From: Pseudarthrobacter siccitolerans
GTDB taxonomy: Bacteria > Actinomycetota > Actinomycetes > Actinomycetales > Micrococcaceae
NCBI RefSeq assembly: GCF_030823375.1
Contig: NZ_JAUSXB010000001.1
Location: 1,488,001-1,552,000 of the forward strand
DNA: 64,000 nt
Direction of reading: 5' to 3'
Shown here piece after piece: positions 52,645-60,993 of the stretch. The position numbers were made by a program, and so were the translations under genes. The notes under the pieces were generated by a model that was not told the DNA's origin, ran no database searches, and saw only the letters and a list, made by a program, of their open reading frames with translations. Numbering within the stretch: position 1 is the first letter of the stretch; each line of letters opens with the position of its first letter.

Positions 52645-55600
52645 CTACCGCGCTACCACGGCGGCCGAACGAGCGGACTCCGGGCTGGTACCCACCGCGT
52701 TGATGGCTACCACCACGAAGCGGTAGTTGGCGGCGGTAAGGGTCATCTCCAGGGACCTCGCCGTCGCCGGCAGGACTTCCGAGTCGGTTCTTGAAACCAC
52801 GGTGGCGTTGTTCGCCCCCGAGCTCATCCGCAACGCGGTGACCCTGTAGCCGGTGATCGCTGAGCCGCCCGTGTTGGCCGGCGGCGTCCAGGCGATCGAG
52901 GCGGTCACGGGTCCGCGGTTGTCGCCTTGCCGTGCCTTCCCGATCACCGGAGCGTTCGGCCTGTTCGGCGTCGTAACCGCATTGGATGCTGCCGAGGCCG
53001 CACCCACTCCGCTACTGTTGACCGCCCTGACCACGAAGCTGTAAGTGGTGCCCGGGGCAAGCCCGGTCACCACCTGGCTGGTGGCGGTGCCGGCGATGGC
53101 GCCGGAGAAGGTGGTCGACGTGGTTCCCGTGCGGATATCGATCTGGTATCCCGTGAGCGGGGATCCTCCGTCACTGACCGGTGCCGTCCACGTGACCGTT
53201 GCCGAATTGATTCCGGCAGTCGCGGCCACATTGGTTGGAGTACCCGGAGCCGCGGCTGCCGGTGTAACCGGGTTCGACGCGGCCGACAGTGCGCCCGCTC
53301 CGAACTCGTTGATCGCGCGCACCTGGAAGGTGTACGCGGTGCCGTTGGTCAATCCGGTGACAACGGCACTGGTTGCCGTCGCGGAGATGCCGGTGACCGT
53401 CTGGACTACTGAGCCGCCCGTGCTGACGACGACCTCGAAGCCCGTGATCGGCGAGCCGCCTGCAGCAGGCGCCGTGAAGTTCACAGTCGCGGAGCCGCTG
53501 GTTGCGGTCACGGTGACGATGGTCGCCGCAGCGGGCACAGCCAGGGTGACCACCTGATCGGTGAACTTCAGCTGTTCGATGTTCCGCAGCGTGTCGATCC
53601 CGTCGCTGGCCCGCTGGCCGGCCACGTTGGCACCGGTCTGGGTGACCGTCACCTTGGCCAGCTCGGTTTCCGTTGCCGGGGTGGCAACGATGGTGTAGTT
53701 GGAGCGCGGGCCCGAGAAGAGCGCCGTGTCCGTGCCACCGGAGCCTGCGAGGATCTCGCGGACCGCCACAATGTTGCCGGGGTTCACAGTTCCCGCGAAC
53801 ACCGCTTCCTGCAGCGTGGGTCCGGTCAGCTGACCGGCACCGTCCCGCAGGTACTGGGTGGTCATGCCGGCCGCGCTGCCAACCTCGGAAGCGGGGTTGG
53901 CCGCGTCGCGGACGCTGAGCCGGACACTGAAGTACTTGTCGCCGTCGATGATGTCATCGGCGCCACGTCCTTCAATGAGGTCGCTGCCGCCACCGCCGAG
54001 GAGGATGTTGCCATCGCCCCACACGTTGCTGTTGGGAACCAGCAGCGGGCAGTTCTTGGATGCCGACGCCGCGGTGACGGTCGCCACCGGCGTGCTGAGT
54101 GCCGGTACCAGCTCATCAAGGCCGGAAACCCGGTCAAGGCCCGCCTGGTCAAGCACGTCGCAGCCAATGAATCCGGCGCCGCCGACGGTGCTGGGAACCA
54201 GGTCGTCGCCGCGGAGGGTGTCATCCAGGTTCGCGCCCGAGAGCGCTTCAAGTTCGTTGAACTTGTCCCGGACTCCCACCTGAAGGATGTCCAGCGGCGG
54301 GATCGGAAGGCTCAGGTCCGCGTCCTGCGCTTGCGGGTCCTGAAGACCGATCTCCCAGTCGAATCCCGAGGCTCCGGCGACCTTTTCAATGCCGGGTCCT
54401 GCGAGACCTACGTCGTCGCCGCCCTCCATGTCGTAGTCGTCGTCGCCGCCCTGGCCGATCAGAATGTCATGGCCCGGCTTCTGGGAATCGTCCAGGAAGA
54501 ACAGGTTTCCGCTGTCCCCCTGAAGAAGGTCCGGCTGATCGCCGCCCTCTTCCCAGTCGTCGCCGCTGTCTCCGAACACGGCGTCTTCTCCCTGGCCGGC
54601 AATGACAAAGTCGTCACCGGCACCGGCGAAGGTTTCGTTGATGTTGGCTCCGCCGTTGGAGAAGTCCTTGCCATCGCCGCCCATGACGATGTCCAGTCCG
54701 GGACCGGCATCAATTGCATCATTGCCGGGGCCTCCCTTGGGAACGTCGTCACCGGCGAGATCGGTGATGATGTCATCACCTTCACCGCCCAGTGCGATGT
54801 CAGCTCCGTCACCGCCCTGGATGATGTCGTTGCCCAGGCCGCCCCAGAAGGTGTCGTTGTCGTTGCCTCCGTAGATCCGGTCCACTCCGGCAGTGCCGTT
54901 GTAGACGCTCTGTCCGTTGATCCCGGAGGGATCCTCGGTGTTGATGGCGCGGTACTTGATGGTGCCGTCCGGCATCCGGATCAGCAGGGCTGTCTCGTTG
55001 CAGTCAGAATCAAGGTCGTCCGCCACGGTGTTACCGAATTGCGTGAATCCGGCTGTGGTGCCCGCCAGCTTCTTCAGCTCGAACTTGCAGTCCGCCGTGG
55101 CGAAGGCGTCGGCCTTCAGTGTGTGCACATTGGTGTTGCGCATCATCATTTCGGCGAACGAGTTGCCTTCCAGCTGCGCCCGCAGGTTCATGCCCGGCGT
55201 ACGTGCCAGGTAGTACAGGCGGTCGCCGTTTTGCAGGTCGGTCAGCTGGTTCTCGAATACGTAGTTGAACGTGCTGCCCAGCAGGCCGCCGAACAGATTG
55301 GTCCGCTCAGCGAGGCCGCCAACCCACAGGTCAACCGAATCGAGTCCGGTGACCGACTTGGTTCCGTCGTTCGCCCAAGTACCGATGCTGTTCATAAACG
55401 CCGAGGCGTCACTCGGACCGACTTCGCCGGCAAGGGTGTCGGGGCTGACGATCTTGCGGGCAGCGGTGCGGCGTGATTCGAGCGTGGCCGGTCCGTCGTC
55501 GCCGGTTCCCAGTGTTGCGTCGGGGCCGGCATCCGTGAGGATGGTCGGGTGCTGCCCGTAGGCTGCCACAAAGTTGATCAGCGACTCCGGGTGCTTGAGG

Positions 55601-57990
55601 TTCTCGCCGAAATCGATCCAGTTGGTGTACGGCTGAAGCTGACCGTCGTTGGTCGAACCGTAAAGCTCCCGCCGAAGGTTGTTCAACGACGGGATGCCTT
55701 CCGACCGTGCCCTGGTCATATTGATGGTGGGCAGGTCCAGTGGCAGGCCAAGCAGATTGTTCCGGAGCGTGTCGGTGACGAACTCGTCGAGCTCATTGCC
55801 TACCTGGTCCGACATACCCATGATGACGCTGCCGGCCGCTTCCTCTGATGTCAGCACGCCAGCGTCACCGCCGTCCGTGTAGGCCGGCGGGTTGAGGAAC
55901 CCGTCGAGGAGCGAGATGTCGTTGTTGCTGCCGCGGATGTCATCAGCGGTACCGAAAAAGGTGTCGGGTCCGGCCTTGTCTTCGTTGCGGCGGGCGATCG
56001 TTTCCGTCAGCATCGAGTGGCCGAACCGGTACACGGCATGCGCGAACTCCGCCTTGATGGCCGGGTTGAGCTCGGTCTGGGTGAACGCGAAGGGCTGGAA
56101 AGGGTTGATTGCGGGCTGGATCTTGCGCGCGAACTCCTCGAAGACCAGGTGCTGGTACTCCATTTCCGTGATGAACCGTGCCGCCTGGAACAGGCGCTCA
56201 CCGTTCCAGCCGTCGGCACCCAGTCCCAGGTGCCATTCCGCGAGGGCGGCAACGCCGCTGGCCGACGTGTCGGCGTTCAGGACGTTCTTGATGTCACCGA
56301 CGAGGCGGTCATGCTCGGAGTGGAAGATCTGGTGGATGGTGGTCAGACCGATGTTCTCGTTCACGCGGCCGTCGCCGGCGATGAAGTGGGCGTTCAGCAT
56401 CTCATCGTCATAGGTTCCCGTCGGCTGGTGGGCGAAGTCGGCCGAGGCCACGTTGTCGTCATCCGGGGCCGGAGCTACCGGTGCTGTAAGCGGGTCGTGG
56501 TCGGTGTCCACTGGGGAGGGGTCGGCGTTGTGCGCGATGTCCGTCAGGAACGGTGTGTCGAAGTGCAGCGCGTTGGCCGGAACGGGGACGGGTCCCGGGT
56601 CCGGCTGGCCCAGCTCGTCGAGGCAGACGTCGGACGCCCGGCAGCCTTCCACCATGCCTGTCGTGGTGACGTACTGAGGCAGTCCACGGGCGGGGCCGGG
56701 GATGAACTTGCCGTAGGGGTCCGCGGCAATCATGGGGATGTTCGTGACGTCAGCGTCCTTGAGCTCGAGGCCGAGCAGTGATGCTGCCTGTTCCTTGGTG
56801 GTGGTCCAGGTGGCCATACCGCCGGCCGTCGGACCTGCGGGACCGCCGAGCAGCTTGCCGGTGGAGACAGGCTTGCCGTCGCTGTTGTTGACGTACTCAC
56901 GGACGAATACCTGGTGGGACGGGTGGGAGGTGTAGGTCTGGCTCTGGTCCACCCAGGGCGAGTCCGTGTTGACGGCGTCCTGGACGTCGTCGTCGGTTCC
57001 CAGGATGCCGTCCGCCCCGGGCTGGTTCTGGCCGCGGGTCAGCACCATAAAGCGCAGGCTCGGGGGCAGGTCATCAGCGTTCCCCAGTACGTGGTCCGGG
57101 CCAGCGATGAGGGGATCGTCGGCCTTCAGCGGCACGAAGACAGTGCCACCGCCCTTGACCGTCTGGTCCACGCCGTGGTCGAAGAACTGGCCGAACAGCG
57201 TAAACATCGAGTTGTAGGGCGGTGAGAGGCCTACGTCGGTGGTCACGTTGGGGATGAACAGCGTCTGGTGTGATGGAACGCAATCGACGGCGTCCGTTGC
57301 CGGATCCGTGCACGGCACCAGGCCTTCGGCGCCTTGGGTCCGCACCGGGTTTCCTGCCGCGGCCACGGCCGCCGGGTTGGTGGAGGTCTGGTCAACCACG
57401 AGGTTGCTGATGACCCGGGGCTGGGAATCGAAAACGACCCCGGACTTCTGCTCATAGGATGTCGGGGCGGGTGGTCCTCCCAGCGATCCGGACTCGGCCG
57501 GCCGGAATGATTTGGAAGTCAGGCGGGGGAACAGCTGGTCGGCGGAGCCGAACCTTTCCTGGCCGGCCACCAGGTTGTTGCAGGAGCCGTCTACTGTACG
57601 CAGACCCTTGGAGACGAGGGGGCTGGCGATTTGGTCAGGGCCGGGGCCGATCAGAGTGTCACAGGGGTGCGCCGGCGACAGCGTCGCGGCGTGCGCCTCG
57701 GCGATTTTGATCTGCTGCAGGATGAACGCCAGGTCGGAGGGGCTCACCGTGAACCCTTGCCCAGCCGGCGCCACGACGGCCTGGGCTCCGACGAAGGGCA
57801 GGCCCATGCCCGCCGGCATGACCAGGGCCGCGACAGCTGCGACCATACGAATCCGGGCGGGTCTCACTCGTGCTGAGCGGGCGGCTGCGCGCCGCCCCCT
57901 TCGGGTGGGGAAACTGTTGTGTTCAGTGGTTGGGGGCGCAGACGCCTTACCGCCGGCTGAGCCCAGGGGCATCCAATTGAAAGGTCTCAT
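52645..57990 (-). CDS. giant secreted heme peroxidase with RTX repeats and fibronectin type III domains
   Basis: A 1781-residue exported protein. A basic N-terminus (RRGRRAAARSARVRPARIR) precedes a hydrophobic signal at about residues 48-70. An animal-type heme peroxidase domain follows: MFTLFGQFFDHGVD with the distal His (about 270), TIHQIFHSEHDRLVGDI (about 550) and EFAHAVYRFGHSML with the probable proximal His (about 655). Residues about 1040-1200 hold glycine/aspartate nonapeptides (GGLGNDIIQGGDGADIALGG and others) of the calcium-binding RTX type. Three fibronectin III domains fill about 1485-1781. It probably oxidises halides or phenols outside the cell. Monocistronic, between two terminators and a divergent SARP regulator. 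Confidence 0.9.
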   Translation of the reverse strand: MRPFNWMPLGSAGGKASAPPTTEHNSFPTRRGRRAAARSARVRPARIRMVAAVAALVMPAGMGLPFVGAQAVVAPAGQGFTVSPSDLAFILQQIKIAEAHAATLSPAHPCDTLIGPGPDQIASPLVSKGLRTVDGSCNNLVAGQERFGSADQLFPRLTSKSFRPAESGSLGGPPAPTSYEQKSGVVFDSQPRVISNLVVDQTSTNPAAVAAAGNPVRTQGAEGLVPCTDPATDAVDCVPSHQTLFIPNVTTDVGLSPPYNSMFTLFGQFFDHGVDQTVKGGGTVFVPLKADDPLIAGPDHVLGNADDLPPSLRFMVLTRGQNQPGADGILGTDDDVQDAVNTDSPWVDQSQTYTSHPSHQVFVREYVNNSDGKPVSTGKLLGGPAGPTAGGMATWTTTKEQAASLLGLELKDADVTNIPMIAADPYGKFIPGPARGLPQYVTTTGMVEGCRASDVCLDELGQPDPGPVPVPANALHFDTPFLTDIAHNADPSPVDTDHDPLTAPVAPAPDDDNVASADFAHQPTGTYDDEMLNAHFIAGDGRVNENIGLTTIHQIFHSEHDRLVGDIKNVLNADTSASGVAALAEWHLGLGADGWNGERLFQAARFITEMEYQHLVFEEFARKIQPAINPFQPFAFTQTELNPAIKAEFAHAVYRFGHSMLTETIARRNEDKAGPDTFFGTADDIRGSNNDISLLDGFLNPPAYTDGGDAGVLTSEEAAGSVIMGMSDQVGNELDEFVTDTLRNNLLGLPLDLPTINMTRARSEGIPSLNNLRRELYGSTNDGQLQPYTNWIDFGENLKHPESLINFVAAYGQHPTILTDAGPDATLGTGDDGPATLESRRTAARKIVSPDTLAGEVGPSDASAFMNSIGTWANDGTKSVTGLDSVDLWVGGLAERTNLFGGLLGSTFNYVFENQLTDLQNGDRLYYLARTPGMNLRAQLEGNSFAEMMMRNTNVHTLKADAFATADCKFELKKLAGTTAGFTQFGNTVADDLDSDCNETALLIRMPDGTIKYRAINTEDPSGINGQSVYNGTAGVDRIYGGNDNDTFWGGLGNDIIQGGDGADIALGGEGDDIITDLAGDDVPKGGPGNDAIDAGPGLDIVMGGDGKDFSNGGANINETFAGAGDDFVIAGQGEDAVFGDSGDDWEEGGDQPDLLQGDSGNLFFLDDSQKPGHDILIGQGGDDDYDMEGGDDVGLAGPGIEKVAGASGFDWEIGLQDPQAQDADLSLPIPPLDILQVGVRDKFNELEALSGANLDDTLRGDDLVPSTVGGAGFIGCDVLDQAGLDRVSGLDELVPALSTPVATVTAASASKNCPLLVPNSNVWGDGNILLGGGGSDLIEGRGADDIIDGDKYFSVRLSVRDAANPASEVGSAAGMTTQYLRDGAGQLTGPTLQEAVFAGTVNPGNIVAVREILAGSGGTDTALFSGPRSNYTIVATPATETELAKVTVTQTGANVAGQRASDGIDTLRNIEQLKFTDQVVTLAVPAAATIVTVTATSGSATVNFTAPAAGGSPITGFEVVVSTGGSVVQTVTGISATATSAVVTGLTNGTAYTFQVRAINEFGAGALSAASNPVTPAAAAPGTPTNVAATAGINSATVTWTAPVSDGGSPLTGYQIDIRTGTTSTTFSGAIAGTATSQVVTGLAPGTTYSFVVRAVNSSGVGAASAASNAVTTPNRPNAPVIGKARQGDNRGPVTASIAWTPPANTGGSAITGYRVTALRMSSGANNATVVSRTDSEVLPATARSLEMTLTAANYRFVVVAINAVGTSPESARSAAVVAR

Positions 57991-58274
57991 GACATACCTG
58001 CCGTTAGGAGGGATGGAACGAGGTCATGGTGAGCCGGGCACCTTGTAACAATCTTGACCGGCCCACGCTCCGGGCGCTGCTGATGAAGTGTCTGTGCGCT
58101 CCTGGAAGTGCCACAGAATGTTCAGGCGAAGCGGCAAAACGGAAAAGAATATGCGGCTACTCAGGGCTCCAAGTAACGGCACCCCGGCGCAATCAAGTAA
58201 TGACTACTCGTGTCCCCGGCCGGATAAATCAGAACACTGTAGCAAATCGCCGCAACTGAATTGCAGGTTCGCAT

Positions 58275-59510
58275 ATGACTTCAGCAGGGCTCGCAGTAGA
58301 AGGCCGCACGATGGAAAGTGTCCTCACCGCGCCGGATCCTTGCCGGCTCGATGTGAGGATCATTGGTCCGCTCCGGATCCGGCGCGGGGAGACAGTCCTC
58401 GGGTATGGGGAACTGGGCGGCCCAAAGCCCCGGCAAATTTTCGAACTCCTTTTGTTGAACCTGGGCGTTCCCATTTCGAAGGACCGTCTGATCGACATCC
58501 TCTGGGCCGGGCAGGCCCCGGCCGAGGCGCTCCCCACCGTGGAGAGCTACGTCAGCGTGCTGCGGCGCCGCCTCCAGCCCGGCATGGGCAAGGACGGACC
58601 TTTGCGGACCGTGGCAGGCGGCTACATGCTGGACAGGTCGCTCGTAGACCTGGACCTGGACCGCTTCGATGCACTGGTTCGGGCTGCCGAATCGGCGGTG
58701 CCGCAGCGTGCCATCGTGCTGCTCCAGGAAGCGCTTGGCCTGGCTACGGCCCCACTTCTGGGCGAAGAACTAGTGCCGTCATGGGCTGAGTCCGAGCGGA
58801 GCCGCCATGCTGCCCGCGTCTTCCGTGCCCGCACCCTGGCCGCGGAGTCAGCGCTGGCACTGGGGAACACCAAGCTGGCCGTCATCTGGGCCAGGGAGGC
58901 CATAGCGGATGATCCCCTCAGCGAGCAGGCGTGGACTGCCCTGGTCCTGGGACTGGAGAAAAGCGGCCAGCCTACGGAAGCACTACGTGTCTTTGACCAG
59001 TGCCGGCGGATCATGAACCGGGAGCTGGGCTGCGGGCCGGGTGAGGCCTTGCGGTCCATCTACGCCAGGCTGCTGAAGGCCACAACCCATGTCATCGATC
59101 CCCCTGCCGAACCGGTCCCCGACGGTAGGCCAACAATTCGCATCATGATCATTAATCGCCACCGGACGTTCACCGAACTGCTTGCCGCAGCGTTGGAGCG
59201 GGAACCGGACATGAGCAATGTGGGGACTGCCGACTCTGCCCAGTCGGGTGTTGACCTGGTCCGCGAACTGGAGCCCGACGTCGTCCTTCTTGGCAGCCGC
59301 CTGCGCGATGCTGACGGCATTGCCGCGGCGCTGCGCATTCTCGCTGATGCCCCGCGGACGCGCATCCTGATGTTGGGGGGAACGCCGAAGCCCGAGGTGC
59401 AACGGCAGGCAGCCGCCGCGGGCATCTCCGCCTTCCTGCCCAATGACGGCTCACTTGCCACGCTGCTGAGCGCCGTCAGGCGGAAGACCGCTGATGCCCA
59501 GGTGAGTTGA
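58275..59510 (+). CDS. SARP/BTAD regulator fused to a degenerate receiver domain
   Basis: A 411-residue protein. Residues about 25-120 are an OmpR-like winged helix (RIIGPLRIRRGE...GGPKPRQIFELLLLNLG...SYVSVLRRRL), about 125-275 a BTAD helical domain (DRFDALVRAAESA...LGCGPGEALRSIYARLL). Residues 288-400 look like a response-regulator receiver, but the acidic pair is Asn294-Arg295, the phospho-Asp position is Gly340, and the conserved Lys is Asn (LPND). It should not be phosphorylated. It is divergent from the heme peroxidase, its likeliest target. ATG at 58275 or 58311 (AGAAGG upstream) could be used. Confidence 0.87.
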   Translation: MTSAGLAVEGRTMESVLTAPDPCRLDVRIIGPLRIRRGETVLGYGELGGPKPRQIFELLLLNLGVPISKDRLIDILWAGQAPAEALPTVESYVSVLRRRLQPGMGKDGPLRTVAGGYMLDRSLVDLDLDRFDALVRAAESAVPQRAIVLLQEALGLATAPLLGEELVPSWAESERSRHAARVFRARTLAAESALALGNTKLAVIWAREAIADDPLSEQAWTALVLGLEKSGQPTEALRVFDQCRRIMNRELGCGPGEALRSIYARLLKATTHVIDPPAEPVPDGRPTIRIMIINRHRTFTELLAAALEREPDMSNVGTADSAQSGVDLVRELEPDVVLLGSRLRDADGIAAALRILADAPRTRILMLGGTPKPEVQRQAAAAGISAFLPNDGSLATLLSAVRRKTADAQVS

Positions 59511-59517
59511 CGGACCT

Positions 59518-59580
59518 GCCGCCCGACGGCGGGACTCACCAACAGCGCTGACGTCACCACGGCTCCCGGCCGCCCAACGG
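59518..59580 (+). repeat. gene-end repeat, copy 2
   Basis: GCCGCCCGACGGCGGGACTC, then GCGCTGACGTCACC and a GC-rich tail, matching 49536-49594. It begins 7 nt after the SARP-like gene stop and ends 15 nt before the dipeptidase stop. Confidence 0.7.
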
Positions 59581-59595
59581 CAGGAACCGGGGAGG

Positions 59596-60990
59596 TTAGT
59601 CCGGGGTGTTAAGGCGCGCAATCAGCAGGGCCTCGGCGAGGATGGCCTTCTCGAAATCACCCAGGTGGATGGACTCGTTGGCCCCGTGCGCGCGGGAATC
59701 CGGATCCTCCGCCCCGGTGATGAGGACCTCCGCGCGGGGGTACAGCTTGGTCAGGATGTTAACGGCAGGAATGGAGCCGCCCACCCCCATACAAACCGCT
59801 GGCACTCCCCACGTCTCCTCCATCGCCGAGAGCATGGCCCGGGCAGCAGGCGAGGTCGCGTCGCCGGCGAAGCCCTCCGTCCGGCCAGCGGGCGTAAACG
59901 TCACGTCGGCACCGAACGGAGTGTGCTTCTCCACATACCGCCGGACCGCCTCCATGGCCGCGGCGGTGTCGCTTTCCGGCGCCAGGCTGAGGCTGAACTT
60001 GGCCCGCGCCGCCGGCTGCAGGGTGTCCGAGGACAAGGCAACCGACGGAACGTCCATCCCGATTATCACCAACGCCGGCTTGGTCCACAGCCGCGATGTC
60101 AACGATCCCGTGCCAACCAGCGGCACCCCCGGCCGGACTCCCGAATCGGCCCGGAAGTCCTCTTCGGACAACGAGGGTCCCGGCACATCAGAGGAGACCA
60201 ATCCGTCCACGGCGACGCTCCCGTCGTCGTGATGCAGCGTGGAAATCAGCCGCGACAGCACGGTCACCGCGTCCAGCAAAGGCCCGCCGTACGTCCCCGA
60301 ATGGAGCGCGTGGTCCAGCACCTGCACCTCGATGGTTCCCAAAATGAGCCCGCGCAGGCTCGTGGTGAGGGCCGGAACACCCACCTTCCAGTTTCCGGAG
60401 TCGGCCACCACCAGTACGTCGGCGGCGAGCAGGTCGCTATGCTGCTGGAGCAGCAGCGGCAGGCTGGGCGAACCCGCCTCCTCCTCGCCGTCGATCAACA
60501 CGGTAATGCCGAGTTCCAGGTCATCGCCGAGCACACGGAGCGCGTTGCGGAAAGCGGCCAGATGCAGCACCACGCCGGCCTTGTTGTCCGCCACTCCCCT
60601 GCCCCAGAGCCGGCCGGCCCGCTCCACGGCGTCAAACGGGGGGCTGTCCCACAGGGTGATGTCCCCGGCCGGCTGGACATCGTAATGCGCGTACAGCATG
60701 AGCGTCGGCTTGCCGTTCCGCGCGGGCCTGCGCCCCACCACCGCCGGTGCCCCCTGCCCGCCGTCCGGCCGCGGTGCCTGCAGGATGTCGACGTCGGCGA
60801 TCCCGGCCTCCTGCATCAGCGCCGCCACGTGCCGGGCCGCCCTGTCCAGCTCGGCGGGGTCGAACGAGGCCCAGGCCATGGCGGGAATCCGGACCAGCTC
60901 CGACAATTGGCCGACGGCGGCAGTAAAGTCCGCGCCCACCGCTTCCCGGAGCGAAGACAACGGGGAGGTGGACGCAGGAAGGCGGCCCAA
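59596..60990 (-). CDS. M20 family dipeptidase
   Basis: A 464-residue zinc peptidase of the M20/M25/M40 family. Metal-binding and catalytic residues appear in YAHYDVQPAGD (His, Asp), GRGVADNKAG (bridging Asp), IDGEEEAGSP (catalytic Glu pair) and the C-terminal AHGANESIHL (His). The lid domain lies between. It should cleave dipeptides or N-acyl amino acids. A TTG start at 60990 is 3 nt after the amidotransferase stop; no better ATG or GTG is close, so the two genes are coupled. Confidence 0.87.
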   Translation of the reverse strand: MGRLPASTSPLSSLREAVGADFTAAVGQLSELVRIPAMAWASFDPAELDRAARHVAALMQEAGIADVDILQAPRPDGGQGAPAVVGRRPARNGKPTLMLYAHYDVQPAGDITLWDSPPFDAVERAGRLWGRGVADNKAGVVLHLAAFRNALRVLGDDLELGITVLIDGEEEAGSPSLPLLLQQHSDLLAADVLVVADSGNWKVGVPALTTSLRGLILGTIEVQVLDHALHSGTYGGPLLDAVTVLSRLISTLHHDDGSVAVDGLVSSDVPGPSLSEEDFRADSGVRPGVPLVGTGSLTSRLWTKPALVIIGMDVPSVALSSDTLQPAARAKFSLSLAPESDTAAAMEAVRRYVEKHTPFGADVTFTPAGRTEGFAGDATSPAARAMLSAMEETWGVPAVCMGVGGSIPAVNILTKLYPRAEVLITGAEDPDSRAHGANESIHLGDFEKAILAEALLIARLNTPD

Positions 60991-60993
60991 GGC

